A stretch of DNA of 64,000 nt from Nostoc sp. ATCC 43529 (lineage in GTDB: Bacteria; Cyanobacteriota; Cyanobacteriia; Cyanobacteriales; Nostocaceae). Where the stretch lies: NCBI GenBank assembly GCA_003326205.1, contig LWTK01000094.1:124001-188000 (forward strand), given 5' to 3'. The notes beneath the pieces are model-generated. The model was not told the DNA's origin and ran no database searches. It saw nothing but the letters and a program-made list of their open reading frames with translations. Shown here piece after piece: positions 44,638 through 53,900 of the stretch. The position numbers and the translations under genes are program-made. The stretch's first letter is position 1. Every line of letters starts with the position of its first letter.

Positions 44638-45181
44638 TAGTCATCGAAAGCACTCATTACTTTTATCGTAAGCGATTTCCCGGACATGATATAATTCAGT
44701 AACTTGAGCAATTTGCTCTAAACTCATTCCAATTCGCAACAAATTTAAAGCCAACTTTCTTATTGTTTCTGCTTTACCTTCCGCTTTACCTTTGGCTTCG
44801 CCTTCTTCTAGGATTTGTTGATAAATGACTGATTCAGGCATAATCTCACTCCTTAAGATCTTGCTAATTAAATTTTTATTTAATACTAGACCTGCTAGAA
44901 TGCCACTAGCAGCAGCTATATTTCTTTGTAGTTGGCGATCGCTAATTCCTTCAACTGCGATCGCTACTTGGGTTAATACCATTGCTTAACCCAACCTAAG
45001 TTGACGAACAACAGCCTACACGCTTTACATTCGAGATTTTAAACTTTGGAAAGAGAATTTATCAGTTCCCAAATCCATATAAAAAAGTAGAGGCACAACG
45101 TTCGTTGTACCCCTACAGATTGTTTAATATTTAATTAGATTTAAGATGAATATAAAATAACTATTTAGGTCGTTGCTACTA

Positions 45182-45298
45182 GTAGTCTATCGCATTAGTT
45201 CTGATAGGTAAATAAGTTTGTAGTTAGGACTTTAGTCCTTGATTTTTAAGCACTGAAGTGCTTACTACAAACTCATCAAAATTAATGCGATGAACCAC
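45182..45298. mobile_element. 117-bp MITE-like element with TA duplication
   Basis: The ends GTAGTCTATCGCATTAGTT and (reverse complement) GTGGTTCATCGCATTAATT match at 15 of 19 positions, and TA lies at both edges (45180-45181, 45299-45300). The interior forms a long hairpin (TTTGTAGTTAGGACT ... ACTACAAA; AAGCACTGAAGTGCTT). The GGACTTTAGTCC core recalls the 4.4-kb element, though the ends differ. Nothing else is seen in 44983-45386. Confidence 0.65.
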
Positions 45299-45386
45299 TA
45301 GATTATCAGCAACCCTTCATCTTTATTCACATTCCTGGTTTGCATTGAGTATCGAATAGGAACCTAGAATGGCAATTACAGATATT

Positions 45387-45632
45387 TTAAATAATAGATG
45401 CACCTAAACTCGGATTCAGGTTCGCATTCCCAAAGATTTGAATGAGATAACCAGCTATTTCACACTGGTTTCTCACTATTGCTTCATAATTCTTATTGCT
45501 CTGCTGAGGCAAGCGCAAACATACCAGAATATAGTTGTTTCGACTTGGAACTACGAGGAACAACTTTCCAGATTGAAAGCGCTTTAACCTCTTGCTAGAT
45601 GAACTGGATTTAGAAATTTTGGATCGACCCAA
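45387..45632 (-). CDS. Possible small protein or gene fragment, unknown
   Basis: An 81-residue ORF whose C-terminal 55 residues look gene-like (GKLFLVVPSRNNYILVCLRL, YEAIVRNQCEIAGYLIQIFGN). The N-terminus (SKISKSSSSSKRLKRF) is basic and low complexity. There is no convincing ribosome binding site. It could be the end of a decayed gene. I cannot assign a family. Confidence 0.3.
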   Translation of the reverse strand: MGRSKISKSSSSSKRLKRFQSGKLFLVVPSRNNYILVCLRLPQQSNKNYEAIVRNQCEIAGYLIQIFGNANLNPSLGASII

Positions 45633-45723
45633 TCCTGAAGAAGATGGATGGTAAATTTAGTTAGAAGTTAGGAGTTAGGAGTTAAAAAATTCATAACTCT
45701 TAACTTTTAACTCCTAACTGGAT

Positions 45724-46404
45724 TTATGCCATTTGATTCTCAATCGCCCACCGCGCTAGTTCAGTGCGGTTGTGGAGATTGGTTTTGCCCAACATGTTGG
45801 ACACATGGCTTTCAACCGTACGCTGACTAACGTTAAGTTCTTCAGCAATTTCTCGGTTAGCTAAACCCCTAGCTACAAACTGGACTACTTTCAGTTCGGT
45901 TGGGGTTAATTGGACATCAAAAGGAACTTGAATGCGGGAACCGTTTTCGCCTCCTTTTGCTTGGTGTTCTTTCCAACGGATAGTTTGTTTCAGCGAGGAC
46001 TCAACTTGGGCTACGAGTTCTTCTGGTTCAAAAGGCTTGACCATATAAACATCAGCACCTTTGTTTAGACCTTTAACTCGGTCTGCACTTTGTCCTTTTG
46101 CTGAAAGGAAAAGAACTGGAATCCAGCTGGTGCGTTCGTTTTGCCGGACTTGTTCCACAAAAGTATATCCGTCCATTTCCGGCATCATCACATCGCAGAT
46201 GATCATGTCTGGAACATCCTGCTCTAAAATTTCCAGAGCTTCGCGTCCATTTTCGGCGGTGATGACTTCATATCCTCGGAATTCTAAGTAATCCTTCACC
46301 AGCAAGATGAGGTTAGGGTCATCATCAATCAATAGAAGTCGTTTGTGATCTTTCATGCTGGGCTCTTTCATAGCAGTGGCACTTGTCGCGCTTCGGTCCA
46401 TCAA
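45724..46404 (-). CDS. NarL/LuxR-type response regulator, Rre1/Ycf29-like
   Basis: A 226-residue two-domain response regulator. The receiver domain (about 22-135) has the phosphoacceptor Asp in MIICDVMMPEMDG, the Ser/Thr switch FLSAKG and the Lys in MVKPFEPEEL. The LuxR HTH at about 165-220 reads LTPTELKVVQFVARGLANREIAEELNVSQRTVESHVSNML. The sequence closely resembles cyanobacterial Rre1, the homologue of plastid Ycf29, which controls heat- and light-stress genes including chaperones in cyanobacteria studied so far. Its location about 1.1 kb from groESL is suggestive. The kinase is elsewhere. A later start at MKDHKRLLL (codon 18) cannot be excluded. The 46405-46729 region is AT-rich, without other features. 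Confidence 0.8.
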   Translation of the reverse strand: MMDRSATSATAMKEPSMKDHKRLLLIDDDPNLILLVKDYLEFRGYEVITAENGREALEILEQDVPDMIICDVMMPEMDGYTFVEQVRQNERTSWIPVLFLSAKGQSADRVKGLNKGADVYMVKPFEPEELVAQVESSLKQTIRWKEHQAKGGENGSRIQVPFDVQLTPTELKVVQFVARGLANREIAEELNVSQRTVESHVSNMLGKTNLHNRTELARWAIENQMA

Positions 46405-46729
46405 GGTCTTGAATATTTATCCTCTATGGTGGGTTATGTGAGATGTTGTCCTTTTGTCTACTTAACTTGCCTTTGCTGTCTCAAGTCTCAAAAATGCCGA
46501 GCACTTTCAAGAGACTACTAGCTCGATAGCAAAAGTCCAGCAAGGATACGTATAGCAGTAGTATCTATAATGCGCTATTATATATCGCTTTGAAAGGGGC
46601 GGGGTAAAAAACACTGATTAAATAATAATCCTTCTGACTCACTAGTTAAGTATTGGCTTAAAGATGACCCTACCTCAAAACCAACCCGCACTTTCTTAAA
46701 GCTTACTGCTATAACATATCCTTCGGTTG

Positions 46730-47206
46730 TTAAGCCTCTATAAGATGTTCGCAAGATACCAGGGAAGTTTCTGGCAAAGGATGGGTTAAAAATGCATATT
46801 CTTCAACCGCCATTATGCCTATTAAGTGTTCTTGAACGATCCGCTCAATAACTTCCGAGTTTGCTTGGCGATACCAGACCCCATCAGGGTAGACCACCAT
46901 TATGAGTCCAGAACCACAAACCTGCAAGCAATTGGCTCTAGTTCTGAAGACGCAAATGGGATGACTTGCTTGCGGCTTGTTGAGTTTTAGCTCTTTAAGT
47001 CGCTTTTTTAAGTACTCCCAAGATTCCAGACTAGCTGGTTTTGAGCAGCAGCAGTTAGGAGTTGTTTGGTCAGCACAAATCAAAATATTTTGCTGAATTT
47101 TTGGCGCTCCTAAACTTTCTACACAATTACTCAGAGCTTTATGTTCAAGAGGCTTGGTGGTTTTCGGGATTTGATGGCTTTTCTGGATCACTTTATTGTT
47201 ACTCAT
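46730..47206 (-). CDS. Thioredoxin-like [2Fe-2S] ferredoxin domain protein
   Basis: A 158-residue protein whose C-terminal ~100 residues form a thioredoxin-like [2Fe-2S] domain. It has cysteines in ILICADQTTPNCCCSK, then CVFRTRANCLQVCGSGLIMVVYPDGVWYRQ, which follows the CxxxCxxGP-type pattern, and IVQEHLIG near the end. Such stand-alone proteins resemble the NuoE-like/Shethna ferredoxins and (2Fe-2S) proteins common in cyanobacteria. The N-terminal ~45 residues are polar and unassigned. Likely an electron carrier or cluster sensor; partner unknown. Confidence 0.85.
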   Translation of the reverse strand: MSNNKVIQKSHQIPKTTKPLEHKALSNCVESLGAPKIQQNILICADQTTPNCCCSKPASLESWEYLKKRLKELKLNKPQASHPICVFRTRANCLQVCGSGLIMVVYPDGVWYRQANSEVIERIVQEHLIGIMAVEEYAFLTHPLPETSLVSCEHLIEA

Positions 47207-47452
47207 CGAGCGGCTCCCTGATTACAGTTCTATAACAATTTCCAAGCTTTGCAAATAAAGTTTACTGAGATGGTTACTGGGGATTGGCGATTGGGGATTG
47301 GGCATAGGGACTAGGTACTAGGAAACAAGCTCATATCCCATGCCCTATGCCCCATGCCCTATTCCCTATAAAAATATTCGTAGCTTCCGCAACAGAACCC
47401 GAAGGATAAAAATAATTAAGCATTTATACTTAAGTACGCCCCAGAGATTCTA

Positions 47453-47468
47453 GTTCGGGAACCCGTAC
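47453..47468 (+). promoter_or_regulatory. K-box upstream of groESL, inside an inverted repeat
   Basis: GTTCGGGAACCCGTAC matches the cyanobacterial K-box consensus GTTCGG-NNAN-CCNNAC, reported upstream of groESL and linked to light-responsive expression. Its distal half overlaps the right arm of a perfect 10-bp inverted repeat, CTTAAGTACG (47429-47438) and CGTACTTAAG (47464-47473). Confidence 0.75.
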
Positions 47469-47507
47469 TTAAGAAATTCTTGCCATTGGACGCTGCTTTT
47501 GGGTAGA

Positions 47508-47534
47508 TTAGCACTCAGGAGTTGAGAGTGCTAA
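47508..47534 (+). promoter_or_regulatory. Perfect CIRCE operator upstream of groES
   Basis: TTAGCACTC-N9-GAGTGCTAA is an exact match to the CIRCE consensus bound by the HrcA repressor. It lies 16 bp before the groES ATG, in the usual position over the 5' UTR. Confidence 0.97.
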
Positions 47535-47550
47535 CTCTGGAGAAAATCAT

Positions 47551-47862
47551 ATGGCAGCAATATCTCTAACCGTTTCTACAGTAAAACCTTTGGGCGATCG
47601 CGTTTTCGTAAAAGTGAGCGCCTCTGAAGAAAAGACCGCAGGTGGTCTGTATTTGCCCGATACCGCCAAAGAAAAGCCCCAAGTAGGCGAAGTAGTCGCC
47701 CTTGGCCCTGGCAAGCGTAATGACGACGGTAGCCGTCAAGAATTGGAAATTAAAGTCGGTGATAAAGTTCTGTACTCTAAGTACGCCGGTACTGACATCA
47801 AACTCGGTACTGAAGAATATGTACTGCTTTCTGAAAAAGATATTTTAGCAGTCGTTATCTAA
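47551..47862 (+). CDS. groS: Co-chaperonin GroES
   Basis: A 103-residue GroES lid of the chaperonin. It has [44 protein letters not shown], including the mobile loop GGLYLPD that binds GroEL, and ends [14 protein letters not shown]. groL follows 117 bp later, with an inserted repeat-like tract between them. Control is by CIRCE/HrcA and probably by the K-box and Rre1. Confidence 0.98.
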   Translation: MAAISLTVSTVKPLGDRVFVKVSASEEKTAGGLYLPDTAKEKPQVGEVVALGPGKRNDDGSRQELEIKVGDKVLYSKYAGTDIKLGTEEYVLLSEKDILAVVI

Positions 47863-47973
47863 CAGGCGAGTGGGGAATAGGGGATGGGAAATAGGAAAGA
47901 GTTTTCCCGATGCCCAATGCCCTGTTTGGCCAATGCCCAATTCAAAAAAAATTGACTTACTCCTTGGATTTAG

Positions 47974-49614
<1,641 letters not shown>

Positions 49615-49636
49615 TACTCTGTAGTCTGTTATTTGT

Positions 49637-49675
49637 AAAAACAGCTGCTTCCTTTGTGGAGGCGGCTGTTTTTTT
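49637..49675 (+). terminator. Intrinsic terminator after groL
   Basis: AAACAGCTGCTTCC TTTG TGGAGGCGGCTGTTT, with two mismatches, is followed by TTTTTT. It lies 22 bp past the groL stop. Confidence 0.88.
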
Positions 49676-49715
49676 GTGTCACGCAGAGGCGCAGAGGCGC
49701 AGAGAGGAGGAAGAG

Positions 49716-50528
49716 GTGAGTTACGACAATGCTTGTAAATATTTAGCTGAACAGTACCCAGGTGAGTTTGTACGTTGGTTGCTTGGGGTGGAAGTACAAA
49801 AAATTGAAGTATTAAAAACTGAACTGACACTTGAACCAATTCGTGCAGATTCTGTGACATTTCTGCAAGCAGCTAACGAAATTTTGCATATTGAATTTCA
49901 AACTTTAGCGAAATCTAACCCACCGCTGAATTTCCGAATGCTTGATTATTCGGTGAGGTTGAAACGTCAATACCGATGTCGTGTGACTCAGGTATTAATC
50001 TTTTTGCAGGAAACTAGTAACGAGGTGGCTTTCACAGAAGAATATCGAGACGAGACAACGATTCACCAGTATCGGGTGGTTCGCCTGTGGGAACAAGATT
50101 CACAGCTATTTTTGGAAAATCCTGCACTTTTACCTCTAGCAAGTTTGACACGAACTAACTCACCACAAGCTTTACTGGCACAAGTAGCTGAACAAGTCGC
50201 TACAATTCCAGATAGAGAGCAGCGGCAAAATATTGCAAGTTGTGTAGAAATTTTGGCAGGTTTGCGATTTGACAAAGATTTGGTTCGTCAATTTTTACGG
50301 GAGGATATTATGAAAGAATCTGTAATTTATCAAGATATCGTTCAGAAGGAAGCGTTTAAATTAATTAGTCGTCAGCTTAAACGCCGTTTTGGTGATATTG
50401 ATGCATCATTAGTTGAGCAAGTTCGTAATTTATCTGCTGAAGAGTTAGAAGACTTGGCAGAAGAACTACTTGATTTTTCACAAGTAGCTGATTTAGTAGC
50501 TTGGTTAGAACAGCAAGAGTCAGCTTAA
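49716..50528 (+). CDS. Rpn-family PD-(D/E)XK nuclease/putative transposase-like protein
   Basis: A 270-residue protein, starting most likely at the GTG at 49716 (VSYDNACKYLAEQYPGEFVRWLLG) after GAGGAAGAG. The N-terminal nuclease core shows LEPIRADSVTFLQAANEILHIEFQT, giving the Asp and the ExQ/Lys-type active-site pattern of this PD-(D/E)XK family. A helical middle (REQRQNIASCVEILAGLRFDKDL, MKESVIYQDIVQKE) and a DUF4351-like C-terminus (LISRQLKRRFGDIDASLVEQVRNLSAEELEDLAEELLDF) follow. The Rpn family is implicated in recombination; cyanobacteria have many copies. The track's earlier start passes through a simple-repeat tract (CGCAGAGGCGCAGAGG). Confidence 0.85.
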   Translation: MSYDNACKYLAEQYPGEFVRWLLGVEVQKIEVLKTELTLEPIRADSVTFLQAANEILHIEFQTLAKSNPPLNFRMLDYSVRLKRQYRCRVTQVLIFLQETSNEVAFTEEYRDETTIHQYRVVRLWEQDSQLFLENPALLPLASLTRTNSPQALLAQVAEQVATIPDREQRQNIASCVEILAGLRFDKDLVRQFLREDIMKESVIYQDIVQKEAFKLISRQLKRRFGDIDASLVEQVRNLSAEELEDLAEELLDFSQVADLVAWLEQQESA

Positions 50529-50566
50529 TCAAATTTTGAAAGCTGCTATTTGCAAGTTACGCTACC

Positions 50567-50746
50567 GTGACTAAAATGATGCTTGCAGAAGCAGATCTTT
50601 ACGAATCCGATTATTACTTACGTATAGCTCAACTCAAACAATTAAGCTATGACTTGCAATCAAAATATAGATCAGCTTTAGCTCAAGAAGGAAAATATAT
50701 TCGCCAGAAATATCAAGATATGACAATCAAAATTTGGCGAACATAA
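50567..50746 (+). CDS. Small hypothetical protein (below ORF-track cutoff)
   Basis: A 56-59-residue ORF, starting at GTG 50567 or ATG 50576: MMLAEADLYESDYYLRIAQLKQ, then YDLQSKYRSALAQEGKYIRQKYQDMTIKIWRT. It is helical and charged with ordinary codon use. It lies 38 bp after the Rpn-family gene. No family recognised; it may be a fragment. Confidence 0.4.
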   Translation: MTKMMLAEADLYESDYYLRIAQLKQLSYDLQSKYRSALAQEGKYIRQKYQDMTIKIWRT

Positions 50747-50806
50747 AAAATAAAAAGCAATAATTAATATTATTTATAAATTATTTTGTCTTGTAGTAGA
50801 GCATTG

Positions 50807-50899
50807 TTATAATAGTAAATTCTGCACTACATCACGAGTAATTTATAAAGCTTCAGCAACCGTCTGTCCTTGAGTAACTAAACCTTAAAGTTCATCATA
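50807..50899 (-). pseudogene. Relic of a HicB/UPF0150-type antitoxin
   Basis: The minus strand reads YDEL*GLVTQGQTVAEAL*ITRDVVQNLL with two in-frame stops. The GLVTQGxTxxEALxxxRDxxxxxL pattern is that of HicB-like antitoxins. No HicA toxin is recognisable beside it. The rest of 50747-51083 is AT-rich without features. Confidence 0.6.
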
Positions 50900-51083
50900 T
50901 TTACTAAATAAATACCTTCTGACAATTTCTCAATGTAAATGTTTAATAAACTTCACATTGTTGTACTTGCTGATTAGGTTTAGCTTAATTTATATCCTAT
51001 CGCTTTTGTAAAATGGAGGGATCGCACTACTTTAGACTTAATATAAATACTTAAGTAAATTTTTTTCTTTTGTCCAAAAATCC

Positions 51084-51866
51084 ATGAGCCAAAGTCATTC
51101 TGAAACAACTCCTCTACATACCCTAAACCCCCTCAACCGATTTTCCGATAGAGCAGATGATTATGTAAAATACCGACCAAGCTACCCCGCAGATGCAATT
51201 GATATTATTTTGGAAGGATTAGAAAAAAATTCACAAATTATAGCAGTAGATATTGGTGCAGGTACAGGAATTAGTTCAAGATTATTAGCTGAACGTGGAG
51301 TTAATGTCATTGCTATAGAACCAAATGCAGCTATGAGAGAAGCTGCCGAACCACACCCTTTACTAGAGTTTCGTGATGGAACGGCAGAATTTACTAAACT
51401 TGCGGATAAATCTGTTGATTTAGTTACTTGTTTTCAAGCTTTTCACTGGTTCAATCCAGAACCAGCCTTATCAGAATTTCATCGCATTTTAAAACCATCA
51501 GGACGCTTAGCGGTAGTGTGGAATAACCGGGATAAAGAAGATGCTTTAACCGCAGAATATAGCCAAATAGTCCGCGAAGCGTCTAACAATCATCCAGCAG
51601 AATCAAGGATGCAGTCAGTAGAGCCACTATTCGCAACTCCTCATTTTATCAACGTCCGTGAATATACTTTTACTTATAGACAACAGTTAGATTTAACTGG
51701 ACTTATTGGACGAGCAAAAAGCGTTTCTTATCTACCTAATGAAAATTTTTCAGACAACAAACTTATTGATAGTTTTCAAGAAATTTATCAGCGTTTTCGC
51801 GATGAAAATGGTTTTGTGTATCTGGTCTATCGTACTAGCGTACACCTTGGCGAAGCAGTTAATTAA
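51084..51866 (+). CDS. Class I SAM-dependent methyltransferase heading the urease cluster
   Basis: A 260-residue small-molecule methyltransferase. It has RFSDRADDYVKYRPSYP near the N-terminus, the SAM-binding motif I VDIGAGTGISSRLLAERG, and motif II-like VIAIEPN. ADKSVDLVTCFQAFHWFNPEPALSEFHRILKPSGRLAVVWNN then covers motif III and post-III. The family includes Tam/UbiE-like enzymes, but the substrate is unknown. It ends at 51866 and ureD starts at 51867 with no intergenic base, indicating cotranscription with urease genes. Confidence 0.85.
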   Translation: MSQSHSETTPLHTLNPLNRFSDRADDYVKYRPSYPADAIDIILEGLEKNSQIIAVDIGAGTGISSRLLAERGVNVIAIEPNAAMREAAEPHPLLEFRDGTAEFTKLADKSVDLVTCFQAFHWFNPEPALSEFHRILKPSGRLAVVWNNRDKEDALTAEYSQIVREASNNHPAESRMQSVEPLFATPHFINVREYTFTYRQQLDLTGLIGRAKSVSYLPNENFSDNKLIDSFQEIYQRFRDENGFVYLVYRTSVHLGEAVN

Positions 51867-52706
51867 ATGACTTCCAATTCACAAATTACAGAAGGTTGGC
51901 ATGGCAAACTGAATTTAGTTTACGCCGATCGCCACAACACCACGCAATTAATCTACACTCACCAACAAGCACCCTTGAAGGTGCAACGCCCATTTTATCC
52001 AGAAGGGCAAAAAGTCTGTCATAGCGTAATTTTACACACGGCTGGGGGAGTTGTGGGGGGCGATCGCTTATCTTCTAATATCCACCTCCAACCCCATACA
52101 CACGCCTTAATCACTACAGCAGCCGCTAGTAAGATATATCGCAGTAATGGCTTACAAGCTAGGCAAAGCACGCAGATACAAGTTGAGGCTGGCGCTTGTT
52201 TAGAATGGTTACCGCAAGAAACAATTTTATTTAACAGTGCGATTTATCAGCAAGATTTACGGGTAGAATTAGCAACCGGGGCTAGCTTTTTAGGCTGGGA
52301 AATTACCCGCTTTGGTCGCAGTGCTAGAGGAGAAAAATTCGATAAGGGAGAATGGCGATCGCATACTGAAATTTGGCAACAAGGTGTTCCTTTGTGGATA
52401 GATCGGCAATGGTTACCAGCTAGTGAAGAAGTTTTTCACAGTTTTCACGGCTTGGCGGGAAAACCAATCACAGGTAGTCTAGTTTGGCTTGGTGGTGCAG
52501 TTTCACCAGAAATCGTAGAAAAAATCAGAATTTTAGCTAATGGTATTAGTGAAACAGGCGTTACTAGATTAGAACATGGATTATTGTGTCGATATCGCGG
52601 TGATTCTACATGTGAGGTGAGAAACTGGTTTATTGATATCTGGCAGTTGCTACGAGTTTCTTTTTTAAATCGTGGTAACTGTATACCAAGAGTGTGGCAG
52701 GTTTGA
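51867..52706 (+). CDS. ureD: Urease accessory protein UreD (UreH)
   Basis: A 279-residue scaffold that binds apo-urease and, with UreF and UreG, allows nickel insertion. Family segments are VCHSVILHTAGGVVGGDRLSSNIHLQPHTHALITTAAASKIYRS and CLEWLPQETILFNSAIYQQDLRVELATGASFLGWEITRFGRSARGE. The end includes RYRGDSTCEVRNWFIDIWQLLR. Length is normal. It follows the methyltransferase directly and precedes ureA by 21 bp. Confidence 0.95.
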   Translation: MTSNSQITEGWHGKLNLVYADRHNTTQLIYTHQQAPLKVQRPFYPEGQKVCHSVILHTAGGVVGGDRLSSNIHLQPHTHALITTAAASKIYRSNGLQARQSTQIQVEAGACLEWLPQETILFNSAIYQQDLRVELATGASFLGWEITRFGRSARGEKFDKGEWRSHTEIWQQGVPLWIDRQWLPASEEVFHSFHGLAGKPITGSLVWLGGAVSPEIVEKIRILANGISETGVTRLEHGLLCRYRGDSTCEVRNWFIDIWQLLRVSFLNRGNCIPRVWQV

Positions 52707-52727
52707 ATTGCCAAGAGGGAGAGAAGA

Positions 52728-53030
52728 ATGCAACTGACGCCGCAGGAAAAAGATAAGCTATTAATTTTTACTGCTGCTTTATTAGCAGAAAGACGTAAAG
52801 AAAGAGGTTTGAAACTAAATTATCCCGAAGCAGTGGCCTATATTTCTGCTGCTATTTTAGAAGGTGCAAGAGATGGGCAAACTGTAGCTGAATTGATGAG
52901 TTATGGCACAACTTTGTTAACGCGGGATGATGTGATGGAAGGAATACCAGAAATGGTACATGAAGTGCAACTAGAAGCAACTTTTCCTGATGGCACAAAG
53001 TTAGTAACTGTACATAATCCAATTCGTTAA
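52728..53030 (+). CDS. ureA: Urease gamma subunit
   Basis: A 100-residue structural subunit of the urease (UreABC)3. It matches the family over its length: [103 protein letters not shown] precedes the ATG as ribosome binding site. ureB follows after 10 bp. Confidence 0.98.
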   Translation: MQLTPQEKDKLLIFTAALLAERRKERGLKLNYPEAVAYISAAILEGARDGQTVAELMSYGTTLLTRDDVMEGIPEMVHEVQLEATFPDGTKLVTVHNPIR

Positions 53031-53040
53031 TTTTTTAATT

Positions 53041-53346
53041 ATGATTCCTGGAGAAATTATTACACCAGAAGGTGATATTGAACTAAATGTTGGTCGTCCT
53101 ACTGTTAAATTGCAGGTGTCAAATACAGGCGATCGCCCCATACAAGTCGGTTCTCATTTTCACTTTTATGAAGTTAATGCTGCCTTAATTTTTGACAGAG
53201 AACAAGCGCGAGGAATGCGCCTTGATATTCCCGCAGGCACGGCAGTTCGCTTTGAACCAGGCGATGAAAAAGAAGTGACATTAGTGCCTTTGGTTGGTAG
53301 CCGCCAAGTCTACGGCTTCAACGGTAAAATTAACGGTTCTCTTTAA
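53041..53346 (+). CDS. ureB: Urease beta subunit
   Basis: A 101-residue subunit: [88 protein letters not shown]. All are diagnostic of UreB. The next ORF begins 2 bp after its stop. Confidence 0.98.
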   Translation: MIPGEIITPEGDIELNVGRPTVKLQVSNTGDRPIQVGSHFHFYEVNAALIFDREQARGMRLDIPAGTAVRFEPGDEKEVTLVPLVGSRQVYGFNGKINGSL

Positions 53347-53348
53347 TT

Positions 53349-53891
53349 ATGGAAATGGAATGGTATAATGAACCGCCTGTTTGGGAACTAAAAGATGAGG
53401 CGATAGCTGTCACTTCTGGGGCAAAAACTGATTTTTGGCGGGAAACTCACTACGGTTTTATTAGAGATAATGGTCACTTTTGTTATCAAACAATTGAAGG
53501 TGACTTTATTGCAGAGGTTAAAGTGACTGGACAGTATCACGATTTATACGATCAAGCCGGCTTAATGGTACGTTCAGATGAATTTAATTGGTTAAAATGT
53601 GGCATTGAATTTGTGCATGGCGTACAACAAATTAGCGCAGTAGTGACACGTAATTACTCAGATTGGTCTGTTATTCCAATGCCGCAAAATCCTTCTGAAA
53701 TTTGGATACGTGTAACTCGACGCGGCACAGCAATAGAGGTGGAATACTCTTTAAATGGAACCAAGTATACAATGCTGCGGCTTGCTTATTTGACTCCTGT
53801 GGAAACATTAAATGTTGGTGTGATGTGTGCCTCTCCTGAAGGAAATGGTTTTCAGATGAGGTTTGAAAATTTCCAAATTCGTAGTTTGTAA
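53349..53891 (+). CDS. DUF1349 (concanavalin-like) protein inside the urease operon
   Basis: A 180-residue beta-rich protein with the DUF1349 pattern: WYNEPPVWELKDEAIAVTSGAKTDFWRETHYGFIRDNGHF, TGQYHDLYDQAGLMVRSDEFNWLKCGIEFVHG, VVTRNYSDWSVIPM, MCASPEGNGFQMRFENFQI. This domain has a concanavalin A-like jelly roll and occurs in proteins of unknown catalytic role. It lies between ureB (2 bp) and ureC (9 bp), so it must be translated with urease. No role in urea hydrolysis is established; it might be carried along for common regulation. Confidence 0.85.
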   Translation: MEMEWYNEPPVWELKDEAIAVTSGAKTDFWRETHYGFIRDNGHFCYQTIEGDFIAEVKVTGQYHDLYDQAGLMVRSDEFNWLKCGIEFVHGVQQISAVVTRNYSDWSVIPMPQNPSEIWIRVTRRGTAIEVEYSLNGTKYTMLRLAYLTPVETLNVGVMCASPEGNGFQMRFENFQIRSL

Positions 53892-53900
53892 AGAGTAGTT

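Larger units (their letters stand above)
43553..44668 (-). mobile_element. IS630-family insertion sequence, complete, flanked by TA
   Basis: The element is 1116 bp. Its ends, CGATTAAACTCC and (reverse complement) CGATAAAAGTAA, match over the first eight to ten bases with mismatches, and TA sits at both edges (43551-43552 and 44669-44670), the expected IS630 target duplication. Inside are orfA and orfB on the minus strand, joined by a slippery A8. The orfB stop codon lies within the left terminal repeat. It interrupts a short palindrome that itself interrupts an Rpn-family gene. Confidence 0.85.
43479..44982 (-). pseudogene. Rpn/PD-(D/E)XK family gene remnant split by a palindrome and IS630
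   Basis: The right part (44671-44982) encodes the helical C-terminal region of an Rpn-family protein (LTQVAIAVEGISDRQLQRNIAAASGILAGLVL, MPESVIYQQILEEGEAKGKAEGKAE, MSLEQIAQVTEL). The left part (43479-43530) encodes the end of the same tail, LSIEQIQVLQQEIQKN. Removing the IS and a short palindrome (ATATCA..GTCCGG/CCGGAC..TGATAT) restores QVTELSIEQIQ in frame. The N-terminal nuclease domain (~180 residues) is missing, so the gene was already truncated. An intact relative lies at 49.7 kb. Confidence 0.75.

Noticed and set aside
49656-49715. Upstream extension of the Rpn-family ORF (MEAAVFLCHAEAQRRREEEE)
   Set aside because: This stretch is the groL terminator plus a simple repeat; a GTG with a ribosome binding site at 49716 gives the family N-terminus.
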